60,098 nt of DNA from an uncultured Oceanospirillaceae bacterium. GTDB lineage: Bacteria > Pseudomonadota > Gammaproteobacteria > Pseudomonadales > Balneatricaceae. Below are positions 51,781 through 60,098 of this stretch, one piece after another. Position numbers and translations under genes: made by a program. Under the pieces are notes generated by a model. That model had not been told where the DNA came from. It searched no databases and saw only the letters and a program-made list of their open reading frames with translations. How positions within the stretch are numbered: position 1 is the stretch's first letter; each line of letters starts with the position of its first letter. The DNA lies in the NCBI GenBank assembly GCA_937136055.1, contig CAKZOD010000120.1, forward strand, positions 1 to 60,098. Reading direction: 5' to 3'.

Positions 51781-53169
51781 ATGGACCAATCAAATCAACA
51801 ACAGGATGTCTCTCAGTCTAATGGAGTGGGTACTCCTGAGCAGTTAAGAGACCCTAATTATTTTCCCCCTTTAAATGTGGCGGTGCCTTTAGGTATTCAG
51901 CACGTGTTAGCGATGTTTGTCTCAAACGTCACGCCAGCCATCATTATTGCCGGTGCTGCAGGTTTTGGCTTTGGTTCTAAATCACCTGATTTTCCAATGA
52001 TGATATACATGATGCAAATGTGTATGTTGCTTGCAGGTGCCACCACATTATTACAAACGATTACTTTTGGTCCAGTGGGTGCGAAGTTACCCATAGTCCA
52101 AGGGACGAGTTTTGCGTTTATTCCGATTATTGTGCCACTAGTTGCTGGTAAAGGCGTGGATGCAATGGCGGCCGTTACAGGTGGCATACTCGTTGGTGGT
52201 ATTTTGCAAGCTTGCTTAGCGCCATTTATTGGTCGATTACGTTTCGCTTTGCCACCGCTAGTGACGGGGCTCATCGTTACAATGATCGGTTTGTCATTAC
52301 TAAAGGTAGGCATTCAATATGCAGCGGGCGGTGTGCCGGCTATCGGTACCCCTGAATTCGGGTCACTGCAAAACTGGGGTGTGGCGTTTGTTGTAATCAT
52401 TGTCACCTTAGTGCTTAAATTCTTTAGCCGCGGGATGCTGAGTGTTTCAGCTGTGTTAGTGGGATTGGTTGCAGGTTACGTTGTTGCTTATTTATTGGGT
52501 ATGGTGAACTTTGGCAATATTGGTCGTGCAGCGCCTTTTGCGTTACCTCAAATTTTGCCTTTTGGGATTGAGTTTACCTTCTCTGCTATTCTTGGTATCA
52601 CTTTAATGTCATTCATTTCTGCGATTGAAACCGTTGGTGATGTATCGGGTATCACAAAAGGTGGTGCAAACCGAGAGGCCACAGATGAAGAAATCAAAGG
52701 TGCGACATATGCTGATGGTATAGGTTCTGCTTTTTCGAGCTTTTTCGGTGCGCTACCAAACACTTCTTTTTCCCAGAATGTGGGCTTGATTGCGATGACA
52801 GGTGTTATGAGTCGTCATGTGGCGACTATTGGTGCGCTGTTCTTGGTAGTTTGTGGTTTTATCCCAAAAGTCGGTGCGGTGATTTCAACGGTGCCAATTG
52901 AGGTGCTAGGGGGCGGTGTTATTATCATGTTCGGGATGGTTGCATCAGCTGGGATTAAAATGCTCGCAGAAGTCAATTGGGATAGCCGTAATATGGTGAT
53001 CTTTGCGATTTCAATTTCTATCGGTTTAGGCTTAATGCTTGAGCCAGGCGCATTGCAGCATTTACCAAGTACCTTAAAGGCATTGCTATCTACAGGTTTA
53101 TTACCAGCAGCTTGTTTTGCCATTGTTTTGAATCTGGTAATTCCTCACGAAACTAAGAAAGAAGATTAA
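51781..53169 (+). CDS. NCS2 family purine permease (urate/xanthine type)
   Basis: A 462-residue transporter of the nucleobase-cation symporter-2 family with about 14 helices. The substrate helices are visible: PLGIQHVLAMFVSNVTPAIIIAG, IVQGTSFAFIPII, and the helix 8 and 10 region FISAIETVGDVSGITKGG and GALPNTSFSQNVGLIAMTGV. The SAIETVGD and NTSFSQNVG pattern fits xanthine/urate carriers (XanQ, UacT) rather than uracil. It probably brings in urate or xanthine for the neighbouring pathway. No xanthine dehydrogenase is in view, so urate itself may be the imported substrate. Confidence 0.92.
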   Translation: MDQSNQQQDVSQSNGVGTPEQLRDPNYFPPLNVAVPLGIQHVLAMFVSNVTPAIIIAGAAGFGFGSKSPDFPMMIYMMQMCMLLAGATTLLQTITFGPVGAKLPIVQGTSFAFIPIIVPLVAGKGVDAMAAVTGGILVGGILQACLAPFIGRLRFALPPLVTGLIVTMIGLSLLKVGIQYAAGGVPAIGTPEFGSLQNWGVAFVVIIVTLVLKFFSRGMLSVSAVLVGLVAGYVVAYLLGMVNFGNIGRAAPFALPQILPFGIEFTFSAILGITLMSFISAIETVGDVSGITKGGANREATDEEIKGATYADGIGSAFSSFFGALPNTSFSQNVGLIAMTGVMSRHVATIGALFLVVCGFIPKVGAVISTVPIEVLGGGVIIMFGMVASAGIKMLAEVNWDSRNMVIFAISISIGLGLMLEPGALQHLPSTLKALLSTGLLPAACFAIVLNLVIPHETKKED

Positions 53170-53179
53170 ATTGACAGTG

Positions 53180-53216
53180 AGGTAAGTAGCTTCTCGTTAC
53201 ATGCTGCTTGCCTTTG
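53180..53216 (+). terminator. Possible terminator of the purine permease
   Basis: AGGTAAGTAGC (53180-53190) pairs with GCTGCTTGCCT (53203-53213) with two G-T pairs, followed by TTTG. It is weaker than the next hairpin. Confidence 0.5.
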
Positions 53217-53340
53217 TTTGCTGCTTTCTAGGGGAGTAAGCTAAGCGGCTAGATCAGATAAACGTTAGATAAGGTTTGACCTAGTTAGCAAGGAAGGTGC
53301 TAAGTCAGAGAGCTAAAATGTAAGCGAGATTTAAGCAATA

Positions 53341-53370
53341 AAAAAGCCAGATCAATGATCTGGCTTTTTT
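53341..53370. terminator. Bidirectional rho-independent terminator
   Basis: The stem GCCAGATC/GATCTGGC (53346-53364, tight loop) is flanked by a run of As on the left and six Ts on the right. It lies between the convergent permease and isocitrate dehydrogenase genes and works for both strands. Confidence 0.9.
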
Positions 53371-53414
53371 GTGTTTGAGGCTTAAGTTTTTATCTTAAGC
53401 CTTAAGCAGTTGTT

Positions 53415-55634
53415 TTAAGCGAAAGCAGCGTTTAGTGTCGCGCTTGGGCGCATAACCGCTTCAACTTTATCAGCTGATGCATGGTAGTAACCATCAAGGT
53501 CAGCAGGCTTACCTTGGATTTCTGCAAGTTCAGCAACGATCTTTTCTTCGTTGTCTGCAAGTGTCTTAGCAAGTGTGGTGAATTTAGCTGCTAGTGCAGT
53601 ATCTTCAGTTTGCTTAGCTAATTCTTGTGCCCAGAACATGCAAAGGTAGAAATGGCTGCCACGGTTGTCTAGCTCGCCTGTTTTGCGTGAAGGTGACTTG
53701 TTGTTTTCAAGTAACGTCGCCGTTGCTAGATCAAGGGTTTTAGACAAGATAGCCGCTTGCGCGTTACCGTGCTTGATACCCATGTCTTCAAGAGATACAG
53801 CAAGTGCCATGAATTCACCCAGTGAATCCCAACGCAAGTGGTTTTCGTTTTCAACTTGCTGAACATGCTTAGGAGCAGATCCGCCAGCACCTGTTTCATA
53901 CATGCCGCCGCCTTGTAGCATTGGAACGATAGACAGCATTTTAGCTGATGTGCCAAGCTCCATAATTGGGAACAAGTCAGTTAGGTAATCACGTAAAACG
54001 TTACCTGTTACAGAGATAGTGTCTTGACCACGCTTTTGACGCTCAAGCGTATAACGCATTGACTCTTGGTAGCCTTTGATGTGAATCTCTAGGCCTGAAG
54101 TGTCGTGATCTTGTAAGTATCTTTCAACTTTGATGATCATTTGCTGATCGTGAGCACGCTCATCATCTAACCAGAAAACAGCAGGAGTATTAGTTTGACG
54201 TGCACGGTTAACCGCTAGTTTAACCCAGTCAGCCACTGATTCGTCTTTAGTTTGACATGCGCGCCAGATATCGCCTTTCTCTACAGCGTGCTCCATTAAT
54301 ACAGTGCCTTCGTTGTCAACAACGCGCATAGTACCAGCAGCTTCCATTTCGAAAGTCTTATCGTGTGAACCGTACTCTTCAGCTTTTTTAGCCATTAGAC
54401 CAACGTTAGGTACAGTACCTAAAGTCGTAGGGTCAAATGCGCCGTTTGTTTTACAGAAGTTGATAACTTCTTGGTAAATACGCGCGTAAGTACTTTCTGG
54501 CATAACGGCTTTTGCATCGCGTGCTTTACCGTCAGCGCCCCACATTTTACCGCCGTTGCGGATCATAGCAGGCATAGATGCATCAACGATTACATCACTT
54601 GGTACGTGCAAGTTAGTGATCCCTTTGTCTGAATCAACCATCGCGATATCAGGACGTGCATCGAAACACGCTTGAATATCCGCTTCAATTTCTTTGCGTT
54701 GAGCTTCTGGTAAGCTAGCAATTTTTTCTGTAACGCTGCCAAAACCATTGTTTGGGTTAACACCAAGTTCTGCAAAAAGTGCACCGTGCTTGTCGAAAAG
54801 ATCTTTGAAGAAAACCGTTACAGCGTGGCCGAATACGATAGGGTGTGAAACCTTCATCATGGTCGCTTTAACGTGTAGTGACCACATTACATCGTTGTCT
54901 TTACACTCTTGTAAGCTCTGCTCAAAAAAGTCGCGCAGTGCTTTAGCACTCATACGCATGCTTTCTAATACTTCACCTTCTTCAAGGTTTAAGCTTTTCT
55001 TAATTTCAACTTTGCCAGACTCATTGACGAACTCAATGCGTACTTTACCCGCTGCAGGCATAGTGATTGATTTTTCAGAGCTATAGAAGTCACCATCGCG
55101 CATAAAGTCAGCGTGAGATTGTGACATTTTGTTCCAAGTACCCATAGAGTGAGGGAACTTGCGAACGAAAGCTTTAACTGCTGGTGGCGCACGACGATCA
55201 GAGTTGCCTTCGCGCAATACCGGGTTTACCGCGCTGCCTAAAAGCTTAGAGTAACGCGCGGCAATGTCGCGCTCTTCATCTGAGCTTGGGCTTTCAGGTA
55301 GAGATGGAATATCGATACCTTGTGATTGTAGTTCTTTAATGCATTCTTTTAACTGAGGGATAGATGCACTGATGTTTGGTAGCTTGATAATGTTAGCAGC
55401 AGGGTCTTGTGTTAATTGACCTAAAAACGCTAAACCGTCTTCTACTTTTTGCTCTGGGGTAAGGTTTTCAGGGAAAGCAGAAAGAACACGGCCAGCTAAA
55501 GAAATATCTGAAAGTTTAACGTCGATACCCGCAGCTGATGTGAAAGTTCTAACTAAAGGTAGTAGTGAATAGGTGGCAAGTGCAGGCGCTTCGTCAGTAA
55601 GCGTGTAGTAAATAGTGCTGTTATTAGCTGTCAT
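53415..55634 (-). CDS. icd: NADP-dependent isocitrate dehydrogenase, monomeric type
   Basis: A 739-residue enzyme of the TCA cycle that makes 2-oxoglutarate, CO2 and NADPH. It belongs to the monomeric IDH family, unrelated in length to the 416-residue dimer. Key blocks are YTLTDEAPALATYSLLPLVRTF at the start, KLPNISASIPQLKECIKELQSQG, FPHSMGTWNKMSQSHADFM, MPAMIRNGGKMWGADG, and FWLDDERAHDQQMI near 490 for NADP and substrate contacts. This type is known from marine and cold-adapted bacteria such as Vibrio and Colwellia. It is a single gene with its own terminator. Confidence 0.97.
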   Translation of the reverse strand: MTANNSTIYYTLTDEAPALATYSLLPLVRTFTSAAGIDVKLSDISLAGRVLSAFPENLTPEQKVEDGLAFLGQLTQDPAANIIKLPNISASIPQLKECIKELQSQGIDIPSLPESPSSDEERDIAARYSKLLGSAVNPVLREGNSDRRAPPAVKAFVRKFPHSMGTWNKMSQSHADFMRDGDFYSSEKSITMPAAGKVRIEFVNESGKVEIKKSLNLEEGEVLESMRMSAKALRDFFEQSLQECKDNDVMWSLHVKATMMKVSHPIVFGHAVTVFFKDLFDKHGALFAELGVNPNNGFGSVTEKIASLPEAQRKEIEADIQACFDARPDIAMVDSDKGITNLHVPSDVIVDASMPAMIRNGGKMWGADGKARDAKAVMPESTYARIYQEVINFCKTNGAFDPTTLGTVPNVGLMAKKAEEYGSHDKTFEMEAAGTMRVVDNEGTVLMEHAVEKGDIWRACQTKDESVADWVKLAVNRARQTNTPAVFWLDDERAHDQQMIIKVERYLQDHDTSGLEIHIKGYQESMRYTLERQKRGQDTISVTGNVLRDYLTDLFPIMELGTSAKMLSIVPMLQGGGMYETGAGGSAPKHVQQVENENHLRWDSLGEFMALAVSLEDMGIKHGNAQAAILSKTLDLATATLLENNKSPSRKTGELDNRGSHFYLCMFWAQELAKQTEDTALAAKFTTLAKTLADNEEKIVAELAEIQGKPADLDGYYHASADKVEAVMRPSATLNAAFA

Positions 55635-56171
55635 ATTGGCCCCAAGAAGAGTTATGTAGAATATTTACCGGTTAATCAAAACGCGTAAGAACTGAGTTAG
55701 AAAGCGCTTTTGAATAACAATAAACAAAAAATTCGCCGGTAATTATACTAGCTAAGTACTAGATTTGCATTGAAATAAGTGTCAATTACGACAAATGTTG
55801 TAGATAAAACTTTCAATCATGTAGTTTTATTACATAAAAATGAAGTATTTAAGGACTCAGCACTAGGGGTTTAAAGGCCTGTATTTGAAGGTGTAAAAGA
55901 GTCTACATCCTTTAAAATTAGTGGTACAATTCGCGGCTTTTTTATGGGGTGATAAATGCGCGAGGCGCGCTATTGCTCTAAACTTTCAGTGTGAACGAAT
56001 TTTCGTTACGTAATTTTAGTAGCACATTTTTAAAATTGATAAGCGCAACAAGGGGTTGAGTTTAGGGTTTTAAAAATGGGCTATGCGTAATTAGATTGAG
56101 TTAAAATGCCTTTGGTAAATAACACAATCAAGCCATCGCTCACTCTCTATTAATATTAAGTGGTAACTACA
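55635..56171. other. Divergent icd / ybiT control region
   Basis: About 537 bases without a gene. Both promoters should be here. A short interrupted palindrome ACGAA-TT-TTCGT lies near 55994-56005. No small ORF or terminator is convincing. Confidence 0.45.
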
Positions 56172-57755
56172 TTGCTCGTATCTTCTAATCTCAGTATCCA
56201 GTTCGGCGCAAAGCCGCTGTTTGAAAATGTCTCAGTCAAATTTGGTGAAGGCAACCGCTACGGTTTAATCGGCGCTAACGGCTGCGGTAAATCAACGCTA
56301 ATGAAAATCTTGGGGGGCGATTTAGAGCCGTCTTCAGGGAATGTATCAACCGATCCTAACGAACGCATTGGTAAATTGAAGCAAGATCAATTTGCTTACG
56401 AGCAGTTCTCAGTTATTGATACTGTCATCATGGGCCATGATGAGCTTTGGAAAGTTAAAGAAGAGCGTGATGCGATTTACGCTAACCCTGATATGAGTGA
56501 AGAAGACGGAATCCGTGTTGCGGATCTTGAGGGTGAATTCGCAGAGCTCGATGGCTATACCGCTGAATCACGCGCAGGCGAACTACTATTAGGTGTAGGG
56601 ATTCCAACGGAGCAACACTTTGGTTTAATGAGTGAAGTAGCGCCGGGTTGGAAGCTACGTGTGTTATTGGCACAAGTGCTATTCGCAAATCCTGACATTA
56701 TGTTGCTTGATGAGCCAACCAACAACTTGGATATAAATACAATCCGCTGGTTGGAAGGGGTGTTAAACGAGCGTAACTGCACCATGATAATCATTTCTCA
56801 TGACCGTCACTTCTTAAACAGTGTGTGTACTCATATGGCCGATTTAGATTACGGTGAGTTGCGTTTATTCCCAGGCAACTACGATGAGTACATGACAGCT
56901 GCAACAATGAAGCAAGAGCAGCTACAAGCGGATAACGCTAAAAAGAAAGCACAGATCTCTGAGTTAAAAGCTTTCGTTAGCCGTTTCTCTGCAAATGCTT
57001 CGAAATCAAAGCAGGCTACTTCACGTGCCAAGCAAATTGATAAAATTGAACTCGCTGAAATCAAGCCTTCTTCTCGTCAAAATCCGTTTATTCGTTTTGA
57101 ACAAGAGAAAAAGTTACACCGCTTAGCCCTAGAAGTTGAAGGCTTAGCGAAAGGCTTTGATGAAATGTTATTTGAAAAGCTAAATTTGATGATCGAAGTT
57201 GGCGAACGCGTGGCTATTATTGGGCCAAACGGTAGCGGTAAAACAACATTGCTAAGATGTTTACAAGGTGACTTGTTGCCAAGTGCGGGTGAAGTGAAGT
57301 GGTCTGAAAATGCATCACTTGGATACTATGCGCAGGATCACGCATCGGATTTTGAAGAGGAAAAGCTGCTGCTTGATTGGATGGGCCAATGGGGACAAGA
57401 AGGTGATGATGAGCAAGTGATTCGCGGCACACTAGGGCGTTTGCTATTCTCACAGCAAGATATACATAAGTCAGTTAAAGTTATCTCAGGGGGAGAGCAA
57501 GGTAGAATGTTGTTCGGCAAATTGATGCTGACTAAAAACAACGTACTACTAATGGATGAGCCAACCAACCACTTGGATATGGAATCTATAGAATCGCTTA
57601 ACTTAGCACTAGATAACTATAAAGGCACATTGATCTTTGTCAGCCATGACCGTGAGTTTGTATCATCATTGGCAACGCGCGTATTAGAAATCACCGAAAA
57701 CGGTATTGTTGATTTCCGCGGTGGCTATGAAGAATACTTGAAGAGCCAAGAATAA
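56172..57755 (+). CDS. ybiT: ABC-F family ATPase YbiT
   Basis: About 527 residues, two ABC domains in one soluble chain without membrane parts, as in ABC-F proteins that act on the ribosome. Walker A motifs are GANGCGKST and GPNGSGKTT. Walker B motifs are MLLDEPTNNLD and LLMDEPTNHLD. The ABC-F interdomain linker lies between (about 235-320, rich in Lys, Gln and Ala). The opening LVSSNLSIQFGAKPLFENVSVKFG matches E. coli YbiT nearly word for word. That makes the TTG at 56172 (reading MLVSSN) the likely start rather than the GTG at 56160. It probably resolves stalled translation, but the exact role of YbiT is still open. Confidence 0.93.
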   Translation: MLVSSNLSIQFGAKPLFENVSVKFGEGNRYGLIGANGCGKSTLMKILGGDLEPSSGNVSTDPNERIGKLKQDQFAYEQFSVIDTVIMGHDELWKVKEERDAIYANPDMSEEDGIRVADLEGEFAELDGYTAESRAGELLLGVGIPTEQHFGLMSEVAPGWKLRVLLAQVLFANPDIMLLDEPTNNLDINTIRWLEGVLNERNCTMIIISHDRHFLNSVCTHMADLDYGELRLFPGNYDEYMTAATMKQEQLQADNAKKKAQISELKAFVSRFSANASKSKQATSRAKQIDKIELAEIKPSSRQNPFIRFEQEKKLHRLALEVEGLAKGFDEMLFEKLNLMIEVGERVAIIGPNGSGKTTLLRCLQGDLLPSAGEVKWSENASLGYYAQDHASDFEEEKLLLDWMGQWGQEGDDEQVIRGTLGRLLFSQQDIHKSVKVISGGEQGRMLFGKLMLTKNNVLLMDEPTNHLDMESIESLNLALDNYKGTLIFVSHDREFVSSLATRVLEITENGIVDFRGGYEEYLKSQE

Positions 57756-57800
57756 ATCACACGAATCAAAAAGATAACAGCTAGCTAAGGTAGGCACTAC

Positions 57801-58856
57801 ATGCAAGAAAAAGCCATGCCCATAAACTGGTTTCCGGGGCACATGAACAAAGCCCGTAAAGAAATCGAAGAGGCGATGAATGATATCGATATGGTGATAG
57901 AAGTATTGGATGCGCGCCTGCCGATGTCTAGCCAGAACCCGATGATTCAGGATTTAAGACAAGGTACACCAGTTTTAAAACTGTTGAACAAGCAAGACCT
58001 TGCTGATCCTGAAATTACTCAACAATGGGTTGAGTATTTTAATCAGCAAGAGCATATCCAAGCGTTATCGATTGATACAAACAACAAAAAGTTGATTGCA
58101 AAAATCCCTGATATCGCAAAGAAAATGGCACCTACGCGTATTCGCAATGATCGCCCGGTAAGAGTGATGATTATGGGGATTCCCAACGTTGGGAAATCCA
58201 CCATGATTAATGCATTGGTCGGTAAAAAAATTGCCAAGGTAGGTAATGAGCCTGCGGTTACCAAAACGCAGACACGCTACACCTTGCGCAATGGCATTAT
58301 CCTATCGGATACACCGGGTATATTATGGCCCAAAATTGCAGATTATGACTCAGGTTATCGTCTGGCAACGAGTGGTGCGATTCGCGATACAGCCCTTGAA
58401 TATGAAACCGTGGGGCTTTATGCCGCAAACTTTATGATGGTGGCTTATCCTCAGCGATTGTTAGAACGTTATAAGTTAAAGGCACTACCAACAACGGATT
58501 TAGAACTGTTAAAAGTGATCGGCAGCAAGCGCGGTGGTTTGCGTGCAGGTGGCAAAGTTGACATGCATAAAGCCTCGGAAGTGATGATTCAAGACATCCG
58601 CACCGGTAAGTTAGGGCTTATAAGTTACGAGACAGTGGATCAATGGCTGCTTAAATTTGAAGAGCAAGCGCAGCGTCTGCTTGAAGAAGAACAAGCCCTT
58701 GAACTAGAGCGCGAGCAACAGCGAGAAGTCGAGCGTGAGCGCGAGCAGCGCGATGCAAAGCGTCAAGCGTACAAAGCACAAAACGCTCAAGCAGAGCGTG
58801 AAGAAAATGAAGCGAAAGCACGAGCTTTCGAGCAACAAATCAGAGATGAACAATAG
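57801..58856 (+). CDS. Circularly permuted GTPase, YlqF/RbgA family, with coiled-coil tail
   Basis: A 351-residue ribosome-assembly GTPase. The motif order is permuted: G4 NKQD (about 83-86) comes before G1 GIPNVGKST (about 127-135), then G2 and G3 DTPG. NWFPGHMNKARKEI at the start is the RbgA signature. In Bacillus RbgA helps mature the 50S subunit. The last 60 residues are almost only Glu, Arg, Gln and Ala (EREQQREVEREREQRDAKRQ) and should form a long charged helix not present in Bacillus RbgA. A small basic protein gene follows 12 bases later and is likely cotranscribed. Confidence 0.9.
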   Translation: MQEKAMPINWFPGHMNKARKEIEEAMNDIDMVIEVLDARLPMSSQNPMIQDLRQGTPVLKLLNKQDLADPEITQQWVEYFNQQEHIQALSIDTNNKKLIAKIPDIAKKMAPTRIRNDRPVRVMIMGIPNVGKSTMINALVGKKIAKVGNEPAVTKTQTRYTLRNGIILSDTPGILWPKIADYDSGYRLATSGAIRDTALEYETVGLYAANFMMVAYPQRLLERYKLKALPTTDLELLKVIGSKRGGLRAGGKVDMHKASEVMIQDIRTGKLGLISYETVDQWLLKFEEQAQRLLEEEQALELEREQQREVEREREQRDAKRQAYKAQNAQAEREENEAKARAFEQQIRDEQ

Positions 58857-58868
58857 AGGTGACCAGTA

Positions 58869-59138
58869 ATGTCACGCAGTAAGAAAAAGCGCACAGGTTT
58901 AATGACAGTGCTTGAGCGCAAGCCAAGCAAGAAAGAATTTTTAGAAGATCCAGATAGTAAAGAAAGCCGTAAGAAAAAAGCCTTAGCGGATAAGAAAAAA
59001 CCAAAATCAGTTTATGAGAAAGAGCGCAGCCAGAAAAAAGATCAAGCTGAGAAAAAAGCCGCTGATGCTGCTCACGCTGCCGCTAACAAAGGCCGCCTTG
59101 CTGATAAAATCAAAGCAATGCATGCTGAGAAAAAATAG
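58869..59138 (+). CDS. Small Lys-rich protein; frame continues past an amber stop to 59195
   Basis: An 89-residue, very basic protein (SRSKKKRTGLMTVLERKPSKKEF at the start, Ala/Lys helices behind), predicted to be helical and possibly RNA or ribosome binding given the GTPase gene before it. I do not recognise the family. The ribosome site GAGGTGACC is strong. The frame closes at TAG 59136-59138. The same frame then runs on for 18 sense codons, reading HYFCCECEDLQDLENDNK, to a TGA at 59193-59195. That TGA overlaps the GTG start of the next gene, a normal coupled junction. The TAG may be a recent nonsense change, a read-through site or a sequencing error. Confidence 0.75.
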   Translation: MSRSKKKRTGLMTVLERKPSKKEFLEDPDSKESRKKKALADKKKPKSVYEKERSQKKDQAEKKAADAAHAAANKGRLADKIKAMHAEKK

Positions 59139-59191
59139 CACTACTTTTGTTGCGAATGCGAGGATCTGCAGGATTTGGAAAATGACAACAA

Positions 59192-59842
59192 GTGAAGAGC
59201 CAAGTGCTTAACATTACTTGCCAAGCAGATGTTGATGCAGACATCCAGCAACTATTAAACAAAGACCCGCGCTTAGAGCGGGTTTTTGCTGTTATTGATC
59301 AAGTGCCACTGCGCTTGCGTGAAGGTGGGTATGCCGGTATTGCGCAAATTGTAGTTGGTCAATTACTCTCAGTCGCCAGCGCTAGTGCAATTTCAAAACG
59401 CTTAAATATCTTGGTATCCCCATTAACAGCAGAGAATTATCTAAAGCAAGATAAACAAGCGCTGCTCGATTGCGGATTATCTAACGCGAAATACAATACA
59501 TTAACCCTGTTGGCGCAAGCGCAAATTAATGGCGAGCTAGACTTTGATGCTTTAACTGAATTGACAGTCGAGCAAGCCCTTAAAAGCTTATGTAAATACA
59601 AAGGCATAGGGCCATGGACAGCACAAGTGTATTTAATGTTTTGCCTAGGCCATAGAGACATTTTCCCGGTAGGGGATTTAGCGCTGCGAAAAGGGGTAGA
59701 ACAAGCACTTGGGTTAAGCGAGACGCCGAGCCAGAAAGAAACAGCGATAATTGCAAGCGAGTGGGCGCCTTTTAGAGCGAGTGCCGCACGACTGATCTGG
59801 GCGTATTATGCAGTGCTAAAACAGCGTGAAGGGATTATTTGA
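59192..59842 (+). CDS. DNA-3-methyladenine glycosylase II, HhH-GPD type (AlkA-like)
   Basis: A 216-residue base-excision enzyme without the N-terminal domain of E. coli AlkA. It shows the helix-hairpin-helix LCKYKGIGPWTAQVYLMF (about 132-149) and the catalytic Asp in FPVGDLALRKG (about 158-168). The block GGYAGIAQIVVGQLLSVASASAISKRL (about 46-72) is typical of the family. It would remove alkylated purines from DNA. The start is GTG at 59192, overlapping the TGA of the extended frame of the upstream gene (GTGA), so the genes are likely coupled. Confidence 0.9.
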   Translation: MKSQVLNITCQADVDADIQQLLNKDPRLERVFAVIDQVPLRLREGGYAGIAQIVVGQLLSVASASAISKRLNILVSPLTAENYLKQDKQALLDCGLSNAKYNTLTLLAQAQINGELDFDALTELTVEQALKSLCKYKGIGPWTAQVYLMFCLGHRDIFPVGDLALRKGVEQALGLSETPSQKETAIIASEWAPFRASAARLIWAYYAVLKQREGII

Positions 59843-59847
59843 AGATC

Positions 59848-59946
59848 AGCTATGAGCTACAAGCTGTAAGTTAGAAAGCTAGGAGCTAGGAGCTAAGAGC
59901 TAGGAGCTAAAAGCTAAGAGCTAAGAGCTACAAGCTAAGAGCTAAA
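59848..59946. repeat. Heptanucleotide repeat array, unit AGCTARG
   Basis: About 14 units of seven bases (AGCTAGG, AGCTAAG, AGCTAAA, AGCTACA and variants) run almost without break from 6 bases after the alkA-like stop. The first few units are more diverged (AGCTATG, AGCTGTA, AGTTAGA). The AGCT core is kept in most units. The period of seven excludes a simple coding repeat. Function unknown. Confidence 0.9.
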
Positions 59947-60020
59947 CAATGAACTGGAAGAATAAAACGAGAATATAACCAATAAACGTTTGAAGTATAT
60001 TTTTAAGGTTTAAACTGATT

Positions 60021-60098
60021 GGCTCACAGCTCACAGCTCACAGCTCACAGCTCACAGCTCACAGCTCACAGCTCACAGCTCACAGCTCACAGCTCACA
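60021..60098. repeat. Heptanucleotide repeat array, unit AGCTCAC (runs off the window)
   Basis: At least 11 near-perfect copies of the seven-base unit AGCTCAC (first unit GGCTCAC) reach the last base of the window, so the true length is not known. It lies 74 bases after the AGCTARG array and shares its AGCT core and period, so both may come from one expansion process. Slippage should make the copy number vary between strains. Confidence 0.95.

Noticed and set aside
51897..53123. Long minus-strand frames opposite the purine permease
   Set aside because: They mirror the hydrophobic codons of the permease and show no independent gene signals.
55994..56005. ACGAA-TT-TTCGT as an operator before ybiT
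   Set aside because: The arms are only five bases, it is not repeated elsewhere in the window, and it lies in an AT-rich stretch where such arms arise by chance.
58869..59195. Pyrrolysine or selenocysteine recoding at the in-frame stop
   Set aside because: The codon is UAG, not UGA, and no pyl genes or methylamine methyltransferase are in view. Plain nonsense mutation or read-through is simpler.
60021..60098. CRISPR array at the window end
   Set aside because: The unit is seven bases with no spacers; it is a simple tandem repeat.

Overview
The window looks like chromosomal DNA of a marine or cold-water gammaproteobacterium. I infer this from the moderately AT-rich coding sequence, a monomeric NADP isocitrate dehydrogenase, a clade I (Tat-exported) nitrous oxide reductase cluster, and YbiT-, YhhQ-, YbaN- and YihY-type genes like those of Alteromonadales/Vibrionales relatives. 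I cannot fix the genus. I saw no rRNA, tRNA or CRISPR array.

Layout. 1-4100 is an accessory, decaying stretch: a REP-associated (RAYT) HUH transposase, an orphan PAAR spike gene, a broken VgrG tail, effector-like debris, a broken IS5-type transposase and small unknown ORFs. 4140-9060 holds a DUF454 protein, a divergent MFS/LysR pair, a queuosine-precursor transporter (yhhQ) behind what looks like a preQ1-I riboswitch, and a periplasmic cyclophilin, separated by large inverted repeats. 9160-13560 is a branched-chain 2-oxoacid dehydrogenase operon with a divergent Lrp-type regulator. 13660-19500 carries a cupin/GlxA-like regulator/GST operon, a cold-shock protein, and a GcvA-like LysR divergent from a trimethylamine dehydrogenase-like flavoprotein.

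20017-28468 is a complete nos operon: CusF-like copper protein, nosR, nosZ, nosD, nosF, nosY, nosL. It sits behind an FNR/DNR-type box with class II spacing, so N2O respiration is probably switched on by low oxygen or nitrogen oxides. No nitrate, nitrite or NO reductase gene is in view. 28800-46460 is mixed housekeeping: GNAT, lipoprotein, a fused SufS-SufE cysteine desulfurase, DUF2069/WrbA/ArsC, YihY, LysE exporter, a one-chain MOSC-flavoreductase-ferredoxin protein with a nitrilase and YbaK behind it, an EAL protein, a chemoreceptor, SseA with a DUF2157/DUF4401 membrane pair, and NfsA.

46690-53170 encodes a whole urate-to-glyoxylate route (PuuD, UraH, UraD, PuuE, Alc, AllA) plus an NCS2 purine permease. 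Two identical 12-bp palindromes stand in the two promoter regions and suggest a shared repressor that is not encoded here. 53415-59842 has isocitrate dehydrogenase, YbiT, a YlqF-type GTPase, a small basic protein whose frame appears to run through an amber codon into the start of the next gene, and an AlkA-like glycosylase. The window ends in two heptanucleotide repeat arrays.
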